From the NCBI RefSeq assembly GCF_001905735.1, contig NZ_LISW01000010.1, forward strand, positions 140,591-204,590: a DNA stretch of 64,000 bases. The letters are read 5' to 3'. Shown here piece by piece: positions 1 to 8,200 of this stretch. The notes under the pieces were generated by a model, which was not told the DNA's origin, did not search any database, and saw only the letters and a program-made list of their open reading frames with translations. This DNA is from Streptomyces sp. CB01249 (lineage in GTDB: Bacteria; Actinomycetota; Actinomycetes; Streptomycetales; Streptomycetaceae). Position 1 is the stretch's first letter, and the number at the start of each line of letters is the position of its first letter. Position numbers and translations under genes: made by a program.

Positions 1-30
1 CCGGCCCTTCACCATGCACCCTCCCCCACG

Positions 31-264
31 TCAGGAGAACTTGCCCGCCCATGCGGCGACGGTGGGCTCGTCCGCGAGTTCCTTGAACGAGACGGTCAGG
101 CCGGCGCGGCGCCAGACGTTGACGAGCTGCATGATGTGCAGCGACTTGAGGCCGAGGGCGATGAGGTTGGCGTCGTCGGCGATGTCCCTGGCGTGGAAGC
201 CGACGAGTTCGGCGACGGCCTGGCGGATCTCGTCGGCGGTGGGCGCGGTGGTGGTCCGGCTCAT
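31..264 (-). CDS. Discrete carrier protein (aryl/peptidyl carrier type)
   Basis: A 77-residue free-standing phosphopantetheine carrier. The attachment serine lies in LGLKSLHIM (about residue 40), followed by a basic helix (VNVWRRAGL) and EPTVAAW. These features are more like aryl-carrier domains of the EntB type than fatty-acid ACPs. The length fits a single carrier domain with short ends. It lies 50 bp downstream of the KAS III-like gene on the same strand, so the two are probably co-transcribed. I infer that it receives an acyl or aryl group from the modular PKS or from an activating enzyme encoded left of the window. The Lys before the Ser in place of Asp is a small departure from the DSL/DSI consensus. 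The family is clear; the cargo is not known. Confidence 0.85.
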   Translation of the reverse strand: MSRTTTAPTADEIRQAVAELVGFHARDIADDANLIALGLKSLHIMQLVNVWRRAGLTVSFKELADEPTVAAWAGKFS

Positions 265-314
265 GGTGGGCCCTTTCTTCTCTCTGCTCCTGTCCGGGAC
301 TTGGCGGACAGGAC

Positions 315-1340
315 CTACGGGATGTCGACGATCTCGAGGACGGCGCAGCCCACTTCCATGCCGACGGCGGCCGCGAGCAGCAGGACGTGGTCGCCGGGGC
401 GCAGTTCGCCGGAGGCCAGCAGGTGTTCGAGGCCGACGATCTGGTCGGTGCCGCCGGAGTGGCCGACGCGGCGGTTGAACTCCCAGGTCCCGCGGGACTC
501 CTCGATGCCCAGCGGCTCCAGGAAGCCGTTCCGGATCTGGTCGAAGGCGACGGCGCTGTGCGCGACGCGCGTGATGTCGTCGAGCGTGCGTCCGGCGTCC
601 GTGAGGGCGGCGGTGACGGCCTCGACCACGATGTCACCGAGGTGGAAGACGGGCGGGGGAACGCCCTTGATCCACTGGGCGCGGATGTGGTCGGTGCGGG
701 CCTCCAGGTCGAGCGGGTGGCCCAGGGTGATGCTCGGCGGGAAGAGCGGGTCGCCGCCGCGGTGCAGGATCTCGGCCTCCGGGATGGAGATCGAGGAGAC
801 GGACAGCAGCTTGGCGAAGCCTTCGCGCCGGGAGAGCACGACGGCGGAGCCCGCGTCGCCGAGTACGTAGTTCGAGCTGACCCGCCAGCGGTCCAGGCCC
901 GGGGTGGAGAAGTTGTCGCCGGCGGTGATCAGAACGGCGCCGGCGGCCGGGTCGGCGGTCATCATGGTGGCGGCGAACCGCAGCGAGGTGATCATGCCGA
1001 GGCAGCCCTGGCGCAGTTCCAGGGCGGGCACGGGCCGGTTCACCGTGCGGTGCAGGATGTAGTGGGGGGCCGACCAGATGTCGGGGCCCTGGTGGAAGAC
1101 GGGCGTGTGGATGAGCGCCGCGATCTCCTCCGGCTCGTGCCCGGAGCGTTTGAGGGCCTCCTCGGCCGCAGCGATCGCCATGTCGGGGGCGGGCACGTCC
1201 CCGGCGACCGCGACCGAGACCATGCCGCTGGACGCCCGCAGGGTCTCGTCGTACCAGCCCTTTTCGATGGCCTCGTCGACGCTGACCCGGTCGGGTATCC
1301 AGCTGCCGATCCCAGCCAGGTACACGTTGTCCACTTTCAT
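315..1340 (-). CDS. KAS III-like acyltransferase
   Basis: A 341-residue thiolase-fold protein of the FabH/KAS III superfamily. The nucleophilic Cys is in LRQGCLGMI (about residue 115) and a His is in VAHSAVAF. Where FabH has the GNTSAAS motif supplying the catalytic Asn, this protein reads VGHSGGTDQ. That pattern, with an Asp four or five residues on, resembles CerJ/ChlB3-type enzymes, which use a Cys-His-Asp triad and transfer acyl groups instead of condensing them. Its neighbours are a free carrier protein downstream and, 4 kb away, a PKS without thioesterase. I infer that it moves the finished chain from the PKS to the free carrier, or from carrier to an acceptor. A condensing role is possible but less likely given the altered motif. 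Confidence 0.82.
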   Translation of the reverse strand: MKVDNVYLAGIGSWIPDRVSVDEAIEKGWYDETLRASSGMVSVAVAGDVPAPDMAIAAAEEALKRSGHEPEEIAALIHTPVFHQGPDIWSAPHYILHRTVNRPVPALELRQGCLGMITSLRFAATMMTADPAAGAVLITAGDNFSTPGLDRWRVSSNYVLGDAGSAVVLSRREGFAKLLSVSSISIPEAEILHRGGDPLFPPSITLGHPLDLEARTDHIRAQWIKGVPPPVFHLGDIVVEAVTAALTDAGRTLDDITRVAHSAVAFDQIRNGFLEPLGIEESRGTWEFNRRVGHSGGTDQIVGLEHLLASGELRPGDHVLLLAAAVGMEVGCAVLEIVDIP

Positions 1341-1433
1341 CCTGTGCGCCCGCTTTCAGAAGAGCCTGTGAGGGTACGGGGCACCTTCCCAGACGGCCCT
1401 TGTGCGGCTCTTTCGTAGCGCTTGCAGCATGAT

Positions 1434-2072
1434 GTGGGCGTGGGGCTGCGGGAGATGAAGAAACTCAAGGTCAGGCAGGCGATCCAGCGGGAGACGCTGC
1501 GCCTGTTCGAAGAGCGCGGATACCGGGCGACGACGGTCGAGGAGATCGCCGCGGCGGCGGAGGTGTCCACGACGACCTTCTACCGCTACTACTCCTCCAA
1601 GGAGGACGTGATCCTGTCCGGGGTCCATGACCGCGGGCCGGAGCCAACGGAGTCCCCCGGCGCGCACCCGCTGCACTTCGCGGACGGAGGTCTGCCCGAG
1701 GGCGGTTCCCTGCTGGCCGGGCTACGGGTCATGCTGGCCGGTGTACGCGAGAGCGGGGCGTTCGACGAGGGCCGTGCGGAGCTGCTGACCCGGTTGCGCA
1801 TGATCAACCGGGTACCGGAGCTGCGGGCCCTCAACGCCCAGCGCACCCAGGAGGGGCTGCGTGAGCTGGCCCGGTTGCTGGCGGCCCGGAGCGGGACGGA
1901 TCCCGACGGTCCGGAGGGGTACCGGACCCGGGTGCTGGCGGCGGCGATCGGGGGCGCGGTGGCCGAGACCCTGCGCTTCTGGGTGGACCAGGACGGGGAA
2001 CCGGATCTGGACGATCTCTTCGCCCGCACCCTCGATCTGTTGGCTCCGGCGCTGGAGCGGGCCTCGCACTGA
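1434..2072 (+). CDS. TetR-family transcriptional regulator
   Basis: TetR-type repressor of about 212 residues. The N-terminal HTH reads TTVEEIAAAAEVSTTTFYRYYSSKEDVIL, typical of the family, and the all-helical ligand domain follows. Several in-frame starts exist: TTG 1422, GTG 1434, GTG 1440 and ATG 1455. I chose GTG 1434 because relatives usually carry a GLRERKKLxTRQAI-like lead-in, matched here by GLREMKKLKVRQAI, but no start has a convincing ribosome site. It is divergent from the KAS III-like gene and 90-100 bp upstream of a P450 gene on the same strand. A perfect palindrome between them (2092-2121) is the likely operator. The effector cannot be told from sequence. Confidence 0.85.
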   Translation: MGVGLREMKKLKVRQAIQRETLRLFEERGYRATTVEEIAAAAEVSTTTFYRYYSSKEDVILSGVHDRGPEPTESPGAHPLHFADGGLPEGGSLLAGLRVMLAGVRESGAFDEGRAELLTRLRMINRVPELRALNAQRTQEGLRELARLLAARSGTDPDGPEGYRTRVLAAAIGGAVAETLRFWVDQDGEPDLDDLFARTLDLLAPALERASH

Positions 2073-2091
2073 CGTGGCCGCCCGGCGGTTT

Positions 2092-2121
2092 AAGGCTGCT
2101 TTAGAAGCTGCTTCTAGCCTT
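2092..2121. promoter_or_regulatory. Nested palindrome, probable TetR operator before the P450 gene
   Basis: A perfect 15-bp palindrome TAGAAGC-T-GCTTCTA (2102-2116) is nested inside outer arms AAGGCT (2092-2097) and AGCCTT (2116-2121). It lies between the tetR stop and the P450 start (GTG 2165), about 44 bp upstream of that start. Size and position fit a TetR dimer site at the P450 promoter. There is no T-run, which argues against a terminator. Confidence 0.55.
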
Positions 2122-2164
2122 CGGCGACGACGGGCGTAACGCCACACCACCGAGGAGCACGATC

Positions 2165-3370
2165 GTGACCCAAATCCAGGACCTCCCACGTCTTCCCTTC
2201 GACCGTGACCACGACGATGTGAACGGCATCGCGCCGAAGTTCCGCTCGCTGCGCACCGAGTCGCCGGTGGTCCGCGTGACCACCTCGGCCGGCGACGAGG
2301 CCTGGCTCGTCACCCGCTACGGCGAGGTCAAGCAGCTCCTCAACGACGCCCGGCTGGGCCGCTCCCACCACGCGCCGGAGACCGCCTCCCGGGTGGCCAA
2401 CGCCGCCGTGCTGACCGGCCCGCTGGGCAAGCCCGAGGACGAGGTGCCCACCCGTACGAAGCTGCGCCGGCTGCTGGCCCCGGCCTTCTCGGCGCGCCGG
2501 GTGCAGAAGCTCCAGGGCGGCGTCCAGCAGCTGATCGACCAGCTGCTGGACAACCTGGAGAAGGGCCCGAAGCCCGGCGACTTCCACGAGGCGCTGTCCT
2601 TCCCGCTGCCCGTGCTGGTCATCTGCCAGCTGCTGGGCGTACCCGGCGAGGACCGCGAGGAGTTCCGCCGGATGTCGGCGGGTGCCACCAGCCTGACGGA
2701 CGTGGAGAAGGCCAAGGCGTCCTGGGGCGAGCTGCACGGCTACATGCGCAGCCTCATCGAGGTGAAGCGCAGGACCCCGGGCGAGGACGTGTTCTCGGAC
2801 CTGGTCGCCGTACAGGAGAAGGAGGGCCTGGCGGACGACGAGATCGCGCGGATGGCCGCCGGTCTGCTGTTCGCCGGGCACGAGACCACGGTGACGCGGC
2901 TGGACCTCGGGACGCTGCTGCTGCTCACCCACCCCGAGGAGCGCAAGAAGCTGCAGGCCGACCCGAAGGGACTCGTGCAGGGCGCGGTCGAGGAGATCCT
3001 GCGGATGGCGGCGCCGTCCACGCAGGACGTGCTGCCCCGCTACACGCACGACGACATCGAGGTCGCCGGGACCACCATTCCCAAGGGTGACCTGGTGATG
3101 CTGGCGTTCACGGCCACCAACCGCGACCCGGACATCTTCTCCGACCCGGACGTCTTCGACATCACCCGGGACAGCACGCAGCACCTGGCCTTCGGTCACG
3201 GTCCGCGCTTCTGCCTCGGTTCGGGTCTGGCCCGTCTGGAGCTCCAGGCGCTGTTCTCCACGCTGTTCGTCCGGTTCCCGGACCTGCAGCTGGCGGTGGA
3301 CCCGGCGGAACTGCAGTTCCGCGACGACACCCTGACGGGTGGTCTGGCCTCGCTGCCGGTCACCTGGTAG
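2165..3370 (+). CDS. Cytochrome P450 (class I, bacterial)
   Basis: A 401-residue soluble P450. The I-helix oxygen-binding motif is AGHETT (about residues 239-244), the K-helix ExxR is EEILR, and the heme-ligand loop is FGHGPRFCLG near residue 346. The GTG start at 2165 follows a good GAGGAG ribosome site. It is preceded by a palindrome and a tetR gene and followed by a strong hairpin at 3380-3422, so it is probably a single-gene transcript. By context it may oxidise the polyketide-derived acyl group, possibly while bound to the free carrier, or another product of the locus. Substrate is not deducible. It belongs to a different subgroup from the P450 at 42446-43816. Confidence 0.92.
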   Translation: MTQIQDLPRLPFDRDHDDVNGIAPKFRSLRTESPVVRVTTSAGDEAWLVTRYGEVKQLLNDARLGRSHHAPETASRVANAAVLTGPLGKPEDEVPTRTKLRRLLAPAFSARRVQKLQGGVQQLIDQLLDNLEKGPKPGDFHEALSFPLPVLVICQLLGVPGEDREEFRRMSAGATSLTDVEKAKASWGELHGYMRSLIEVKRRTPGEDVFSDLVAVQEKEGLADDEIARMAAGLLFAGHETTVTRLDLGTLLLLTHPEERKKLQADPKGLVQGAVEEILRMAAPSTQDVLPRYTHDDIEVAGTTIPKGDLVMLAFTATNRDPDIFSDPDVFDITRDSTQHLAFGHGPRFCLGSGLARLELQALFSTLFVRFPDLQLAVDPAELQFRDDTLTGGLASLPVTW

Positions 3371-3379
3371 TCCGCACAT

Positions 3380-3422
3380 ACGAAGAGGCGGCGCGTCCCC
3401 GTGGGGCGCGCCGCCTCTTCGT
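3380..3422. terminator. Strong hairpin after the P450 gene
   Basis: A 16-bp stem: a perfect 14-bp core, GAAGAGGCGGCGCG (3382-3395) with its complement at 3407-3420, extended by two pairs. The loop is TCCCCGTGGGG. It starts 10 bp after the P450 stop and can end transcription from either side, because the MFS gene converges on it. Confidence 0.8.
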
Positions 3423-3450
3423 GTCCGGGCGTCAGGTGCCAGGACATGAT

Positions 3451-3485
3451 CCGGCCCCCGCGGCGGGGGATGTCGCGGGGGCCGG
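3451..3485. terminator. Hairpin downstream of the MFS exporter gene
   Basis: Inverted repeat with 11-bp perfect arms (CCGGCCCCCGC at 3451-3461 and its complement at 3475-3485) and a 13-nt loop, 30 bp beyond the minus-strand MFS stop codon. With the 3380-3422 hairpin it insulates the two converging transcripts. Confidence 0.6.
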
Positions 3486-3514
3486 ACGTCGGGGGATCCG
3501 CCGGAGGCGGCGGA

Positions 3515-5119
3515 TCAGCGGGAGGGTTCGGGCTGCGGCGGAGCCACCGGCTCGGCCGCGGCGGCCTTCTGGGCCGACCGGTGGTTCTTGGCCGCCAGGC
3601 AGAGCAGCACGGAGCCGACGATGGCGCCGAGCGGCAGGATCAGGGTGCTGTGCATGGTGGTGACGAACCCGTGGTCGTAGACGGCCTCGGCCGCGGCTGC
3701 GAGTTGCCGGGCGGCGGCCGTCGGCAGGCCCTCGGCGAGCGCCTTGATCGTGTCGGCGTCGGGGCTCGCGCCGGAGGAGAAGGCGTCGACGAAGCCCTCG
3801 CGGCTCTGGGCGGGCAACCCGGAGGAGCGGGTGGCCGCCTCCTCGTGCAGGGTGGTGGCGAGCCGGCTCTGCAGGACGGCGCCGACGACGGAGGCGCCGA
3901 GGACGGAGCCGATCTGACGGATGGTGTTGTTGACGCCGGAGGCGGCGCCCGCCAGGCGCGGCGGTACGTTGCGCATGGCCTCGGTGGCCATCGGCGCGAG
4001 CAGGCAGCCGGTGCCCAGGCCCACCACGGCCATCGGCAGCGTGAAGGTGTACCAGTGGCTGTCCACCGCGGCGAAGGCGAGGACCAGCGAGATGCCGGTG
4101 CCGTAGACGGCGAGGCCGAACAGCAGCACGTTCTTGCCGCCGATCTTGTCGGACATGCGGCCCGCGAACGGGGCGGTCACCATCGACAGCAGCGGCGAGG
4201 GGGCGAGGGTGAGACCTGCCTGCACGGCGGACATGCCGAGCACGGACTGCAGGTAGATGTTGACCGGCAGCACCAGGCCGAGCAGGGCCATCGAGATGAG
4301 CGCGACGATCACGGTCATCACGGTGAAGTTCCGGTCCTTGAAGAGCGCGAACGGTACGAGCGGCTCGTCGTCCTGCTTGCGGCGCTGGTAGAGCACGAAC
4401 ACGCCGAGCAGGGCCACGCCGCCGACGATCAGGGCCACGATGCCGGTGTTCCAGTCGTAGCGTTCGCCCTCCTGGAGGCCGAAGCTCAGGCAGAACAGCG
4501 CGACGGTGACGATGAGGACGCCGACGATGTCGAACTTGTGGGTCCGGGCCGGGCGGATGTCGGGCACGAGCAGGAAGGTCAGCACGAGCACGGCGATGCC
4601 GACGGGCACGTTGATGAAGAAGATCCAGCGCCAGCCGACGGTGCTGACGATCAGCCCGCCGAGCGTCGGCCCGGAGATGGTGGCGACACCGGCGATGGAG
4701 CCCCAGACGCCCATGGCCGCACCGCGCCGGTCCGCCGGGAACACCGCGATGATCATCACCATCGTCTGCGGCACCATCATGGCCGCGCCCAGGCCCTGCA
4801 CCGCACGGGTGGCGATGAGCATGCCGGGGTCGACGGCGAGGCCGCAGGCGACGCTGGCCAGGGTGAACAGCACGACGCCCGAGGCGAACAGGGTACGAGG
4901 ACCGCGGAGGTCACCGAGGCGGCCGAAGGTGATCAGGGTGACAGCGAGGACGAGCGCATAGGCACTGACCACCCACAGGGCCTCGTCAAGGGAGGAACCG
5001 AGTCTCTCCATCATGTCGGGGATCGCGATGTTCACGATCGTCAGGTCCAGCAGTGTCATGAAGAACCCGAGACCGAGCGTCATCAAGACCGCCCACGGGT
5101 TCCCGCGCAACTTACTCAC
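3515..5119 (-). CDS. MFS drug exporter, DHA2 (14-TMS, EmrB/QacA) family
   Basis: A 534-residue membrane transporter. The N-terminal helix FFMTLLDLTIVNIAIP carries the DHA2 signature motif, and many hydrophobic helices follow, consistent with 14 TMS. The C-terminal residues after the last helix are charged and cytosolic. I place the start at GTG 5119 (MSKLRGNPWAV), behind GAGGAG with 7-nt spacing; the frame stays open upstream to 5224 without a ribosome site. It follows the PKS stop by about 110 bp on the same strand, so it is probably the end of the PKS transcript and exports the product. Such pumps often also give self-resistance. The actual substrate is inferred from position only. Confidence 0.9.
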   Translation of the reverse strand: MSKLRGNPWAVLMTLGLGFFMTLLDLTIVNIAIPDMMERLGSSLDEALWVVSAYALVLAVTLITFGRLGDLRGPRTLFASGVVLFTLASVACGLAVDPGMLIATRAVQGLGAAMMVPQTMVMIIAVFPADRRGAAMGVWGSIAGVATISGPTLGGLIVSTVGWRWIFFINVPVGIAVLVLTFLLVPDIRPARTHKFDIVGVLIVTVALFCLSFGLQEGERYDWNTGIVALIVGGVALLGVFVLYQRRKQDDEPLVPFALFKDRNFTVMTVIVALISMALLGLVLPVNIYLQSVLGMSAVQAGLTLAPSPLLSMVTAPFAGRMSDKIGGKNVLLFGLAVYGTGISLVLAFAAVDSHWYTFTLPMAVVGLGTGCLLAPMATEAMRNVPPRLAGAASGVNNTIRQIGSVLGASVVGAVLQSRLATTLHEEAATRSSGLPAQSREGFVDAFSSGASPDADTIKALAEGLPTAAARQLAAAAEAVYDHGFVTTMHSTLILPLGAIVGSVLLCLAAKNHRSAQKAAAAEPVAPPQPEPSR

Positions 5120-5227
5120 GGATGCTCCTCGTCCTCCACCGAAGTGGCTCGCCTCTAAAATCTGGGACAGTGACCCGAAAATGTCAATGCCCCACTTACC
5201 AGGGCCGGTTGGAACCGGACCCATGTC

Positions 5228-8200
5228 TCACTGACTGAGTTCCTCGTCGAGCGCGGAAAACAGATCGTCGTCCGAGATGTCCGCCAGCCCCTCGGCGGAG
5301 GGCTCGGCCGCGCCGTCGGCGGCGGCCTGCCACCTGCGCAGCAGTTCGCGCAGCCGGCCGCCCGCCCGTTCGTGGTCGTCGCTCCCGGCGTCGGCCGCTT
5401 CGAGGGCCGCCTCCAGCCGGTCCAGCTCCTGGGACAACCCGCCGACCGCGGAATCCTCCGGTACGAGCCGGCCCAGCAGTTCGGCGGTGAGCGCCTCGGC
5501 CGTCGGGTGGTCGAAGACGAGCGTGGCCGAAAGACGCAGCCCGGTGGCCGTGGTGAGACGGTCACGCAGTTCGACCGAGGTGAGCGAGTCGAAGCCGAGT
5601 TCCTGAAGGCTGCGTGCGGGATCGACCCGCCGGTCGTCCGCGTGGCCGAGCACCCCGGCGATCTCGCCCCGCACCAGGGCCAGTACGGCTTCGGCACGCT
5701 CGTCGGCGCCGAGTGCGGCGAGCCGGTCCGCGAGCGAGGTCGCCGCGACCCCCGTGCTGCCGTCCGCCGCCGCGGCGCTGCGCCGGGCCGGGGTGCGGAC
5801 GAGGCCGCGCAGCGGCGCGGGGAGTGTGCCCGCCCCGGCCCGGGCCCGCAGTGCGGCGGAGTCCAGCCGGACCGGCGCCAGGGCCGGTTGCGAGCGGGCG
5901 GCCAGGGCCGCGTCCAGCAGGGCCAGGCCCTGTTCGGCGGACATCGGGGCGAGGCCGGTGCGGGCCAGCCGGGCGCGGTCGGCGGCGCCGAGCTCTTCGG
6001 CCATACCGGCGCCGTCACCGCCCCACAGCCCCCAGGCGAGGGACAGCGCGGGCAGTCCGGCCGCGCGGCGCTGATGGGCGAAGGCATCCAGGAAGGCATT
6101 GGCGGCGGCGTAGTTGGCCTGCCCCGCGGTGCCGAGCAGCGCGGCGACCGAGGAGAACACGACGAAGGAGTCGAGGGCGGTCCCCCGGGTCAGCTCGTGC
6201 AGGTTGCACACGGCGTCGGCCTTGGGCCGCAGCACGGTGTCGAACCGCTCGGCGGTGAGCCCGGTCAGCACCCCGTCGTCCAGTACGCCCGCGGTGTGCA
6301 CGACCGAGGTCAGCGGATGGTCCTCGTCCACCTGCCCCAGGAGTCCGGCGAGCGCGTCGCGGTCGGCGACGTCGCAGGCGACGAAGACCGCCTCGGCGCC
6401 CAGTTCCCGCAGCTGCGCGCCCAGTTCCGCCGCGCCGGGCGCGTCGGCACCCCGGCGGCTCGCGAGCAGTAGGTGCCGTACCCCGTACGCGGTCACCAGG
6501 TGCCGGGCGACCAGTCCGCCCAGGAACCCGCCGGCGCCGGTGAGCAGGACGGTGCCGCCCTCCCGGAACGCCGGGGCCGGGGCCGGGTCGTCGGGCCGGG
6601 CCGGCACGAGGCGGGGAGCGTGGGCGGCTCCGGCGCGCAGCGCGAGCTGCGGCTCGCCGTGCTCCACGGCGAGGAGCGCCGCGGCGGGGGCGGCGGCCGC
6701 GGAGGCCGGGTCCTCGTCCAGGTCCAGGACGACGAGGCGTCCTGGGTGTTCCGCCTGGGCGGAGCGCAGCAGACCCAGCAGGGCAGCGGCCACGGGGTCG
6801 GGTACGTCGGCGCCGACGGGCGCGCCGCCCCGGGTGAGCAGGACGAGGGTGCTGTCGGCGAGCGCGTCCTCGGCCGGCCAGCTCTGGAGGAGCCCCAGCA
6901 GTCCGCCGATGGCCTCACGAAGCGCCTCGGGCGGGGTCGCGGAAGCCGGCTCCTCGCCGAGCGCACCGGGCGGGACCACGGCGTCGGTGACGACGAAGCG
7001 AGGCACGGACGCCCCGGACCGGACGGCCTCGGTGAGCTCGGCCAGGCCGCCGTAGCACGTGGTCTGTGCGGGTACGGCGGTCACTTCGGACACCGGGCCG
7101 AGCAGGGCCCAGTCCGCCGGTCCTGCCGGGCCGTCCTGCGGCAGCGGCAGGGGGATCCAGTCGAGGCGCAGGAGGCCGCCGTCCGCGCCCGGGCTGCCCT
7201 GGGCGGCGGTGGCGAGGGCGCCTTCGGGGAGCGGGCGCACGGCGAGGGCGTCGACCGTGGCGACCATCCGCCCCTGCGGGTCGGCGAGGTCCAGTCGGTA
7301 CGCGCCCTCGGCACCCGTGGGGGCGACGCGGACGCGCAGAGCGCCCGCCCCGGTGGCGTGCAGGCGGAGGCCACTCCACAGGAAGGGGACGTGGATCCGG
7401 TCGGCCCCTTCGCCCTCACCGTCGTCGCCCCGGCCGGGGCCGCCGAGCGCGAGGGTGCGCAGGGCCGAGTCGAGCAGGGCGGGGTGCAGGCCGAAGTCCC
7501 CTTCACCGGCGCCCGTTCCCTCGGGCAGCCGTACGTCCAGGTAGCGGACGTCGCCCTCGCGCCAGGCCGCGGCCAGTCCCTGGAACGCGGGGCCGTAACC
7601 GAGCCCGGCAGCCACGAGCCGGTCGGCGAGCGCGTCCACGTCCACCGGCTCGGCACCGGCCGGGGGCCATGCCTCGGCCCAGGGCGCGGCGGGCGGAGCG
7701 GCGGGCGCGGACGGTGCCAGGGTGCCGGTGGCGTGCCGGGTCCAGTCGCCGCCGTCGACGCCGGAGTGGACGGCGAAGGTGTGCCGCCCGCTGCCGTCGC
7801 CGGTGTCGGTGACCTGGATCTGGAGGCGCGGTGCGGCGCGCTCCGGGAGCACCAGCGGCGCCTCCAGGTTCAGTTCCTCGACGGTGTCGCAGCCCACCTG
7901 GTCCCCGGCGTACACCGCGAGGTCCGCGAAGGCGGCGCCCGGCAGCAGGACCGAGCCCGCGACCACGTGATCGGCGAGCCATGGGAGGCCGTCCGGCGCG
8001 ATGCGGCCGGTCAGCACCGCCCCCTGGCCGTCGGCGAGGGCGACGACCGCGCTCAGCAGCGGGTGGCCGGCGCCCTCTTGTCCTGCCGCGGCCGCGTCCT
8101 GGGCCACGGCCGGGGCCTCCAGCCAGTAGCGGGTGCGCTGGAAGGCGTACGTCGGCAGTTCCACCGGGTACGCGGCCGGCAGCAGCGACGGCCAGTCCAC

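Noticed and set aside
315..1340. KAS III protein as a normal FabH priming a type II polyketide or fatty-acid pathway
   Set aside because: The FabH Asn motif is replaced, and no type II KS/CLF or FabG/FabZ genes are nearby.
3401..5158. 585-codon plus-strand frame opposite the MFS exporter
   Set aside because: His/Glu/Asp-rich shadow sequence; the opposite strand encodes a clear 14-helix transporter.
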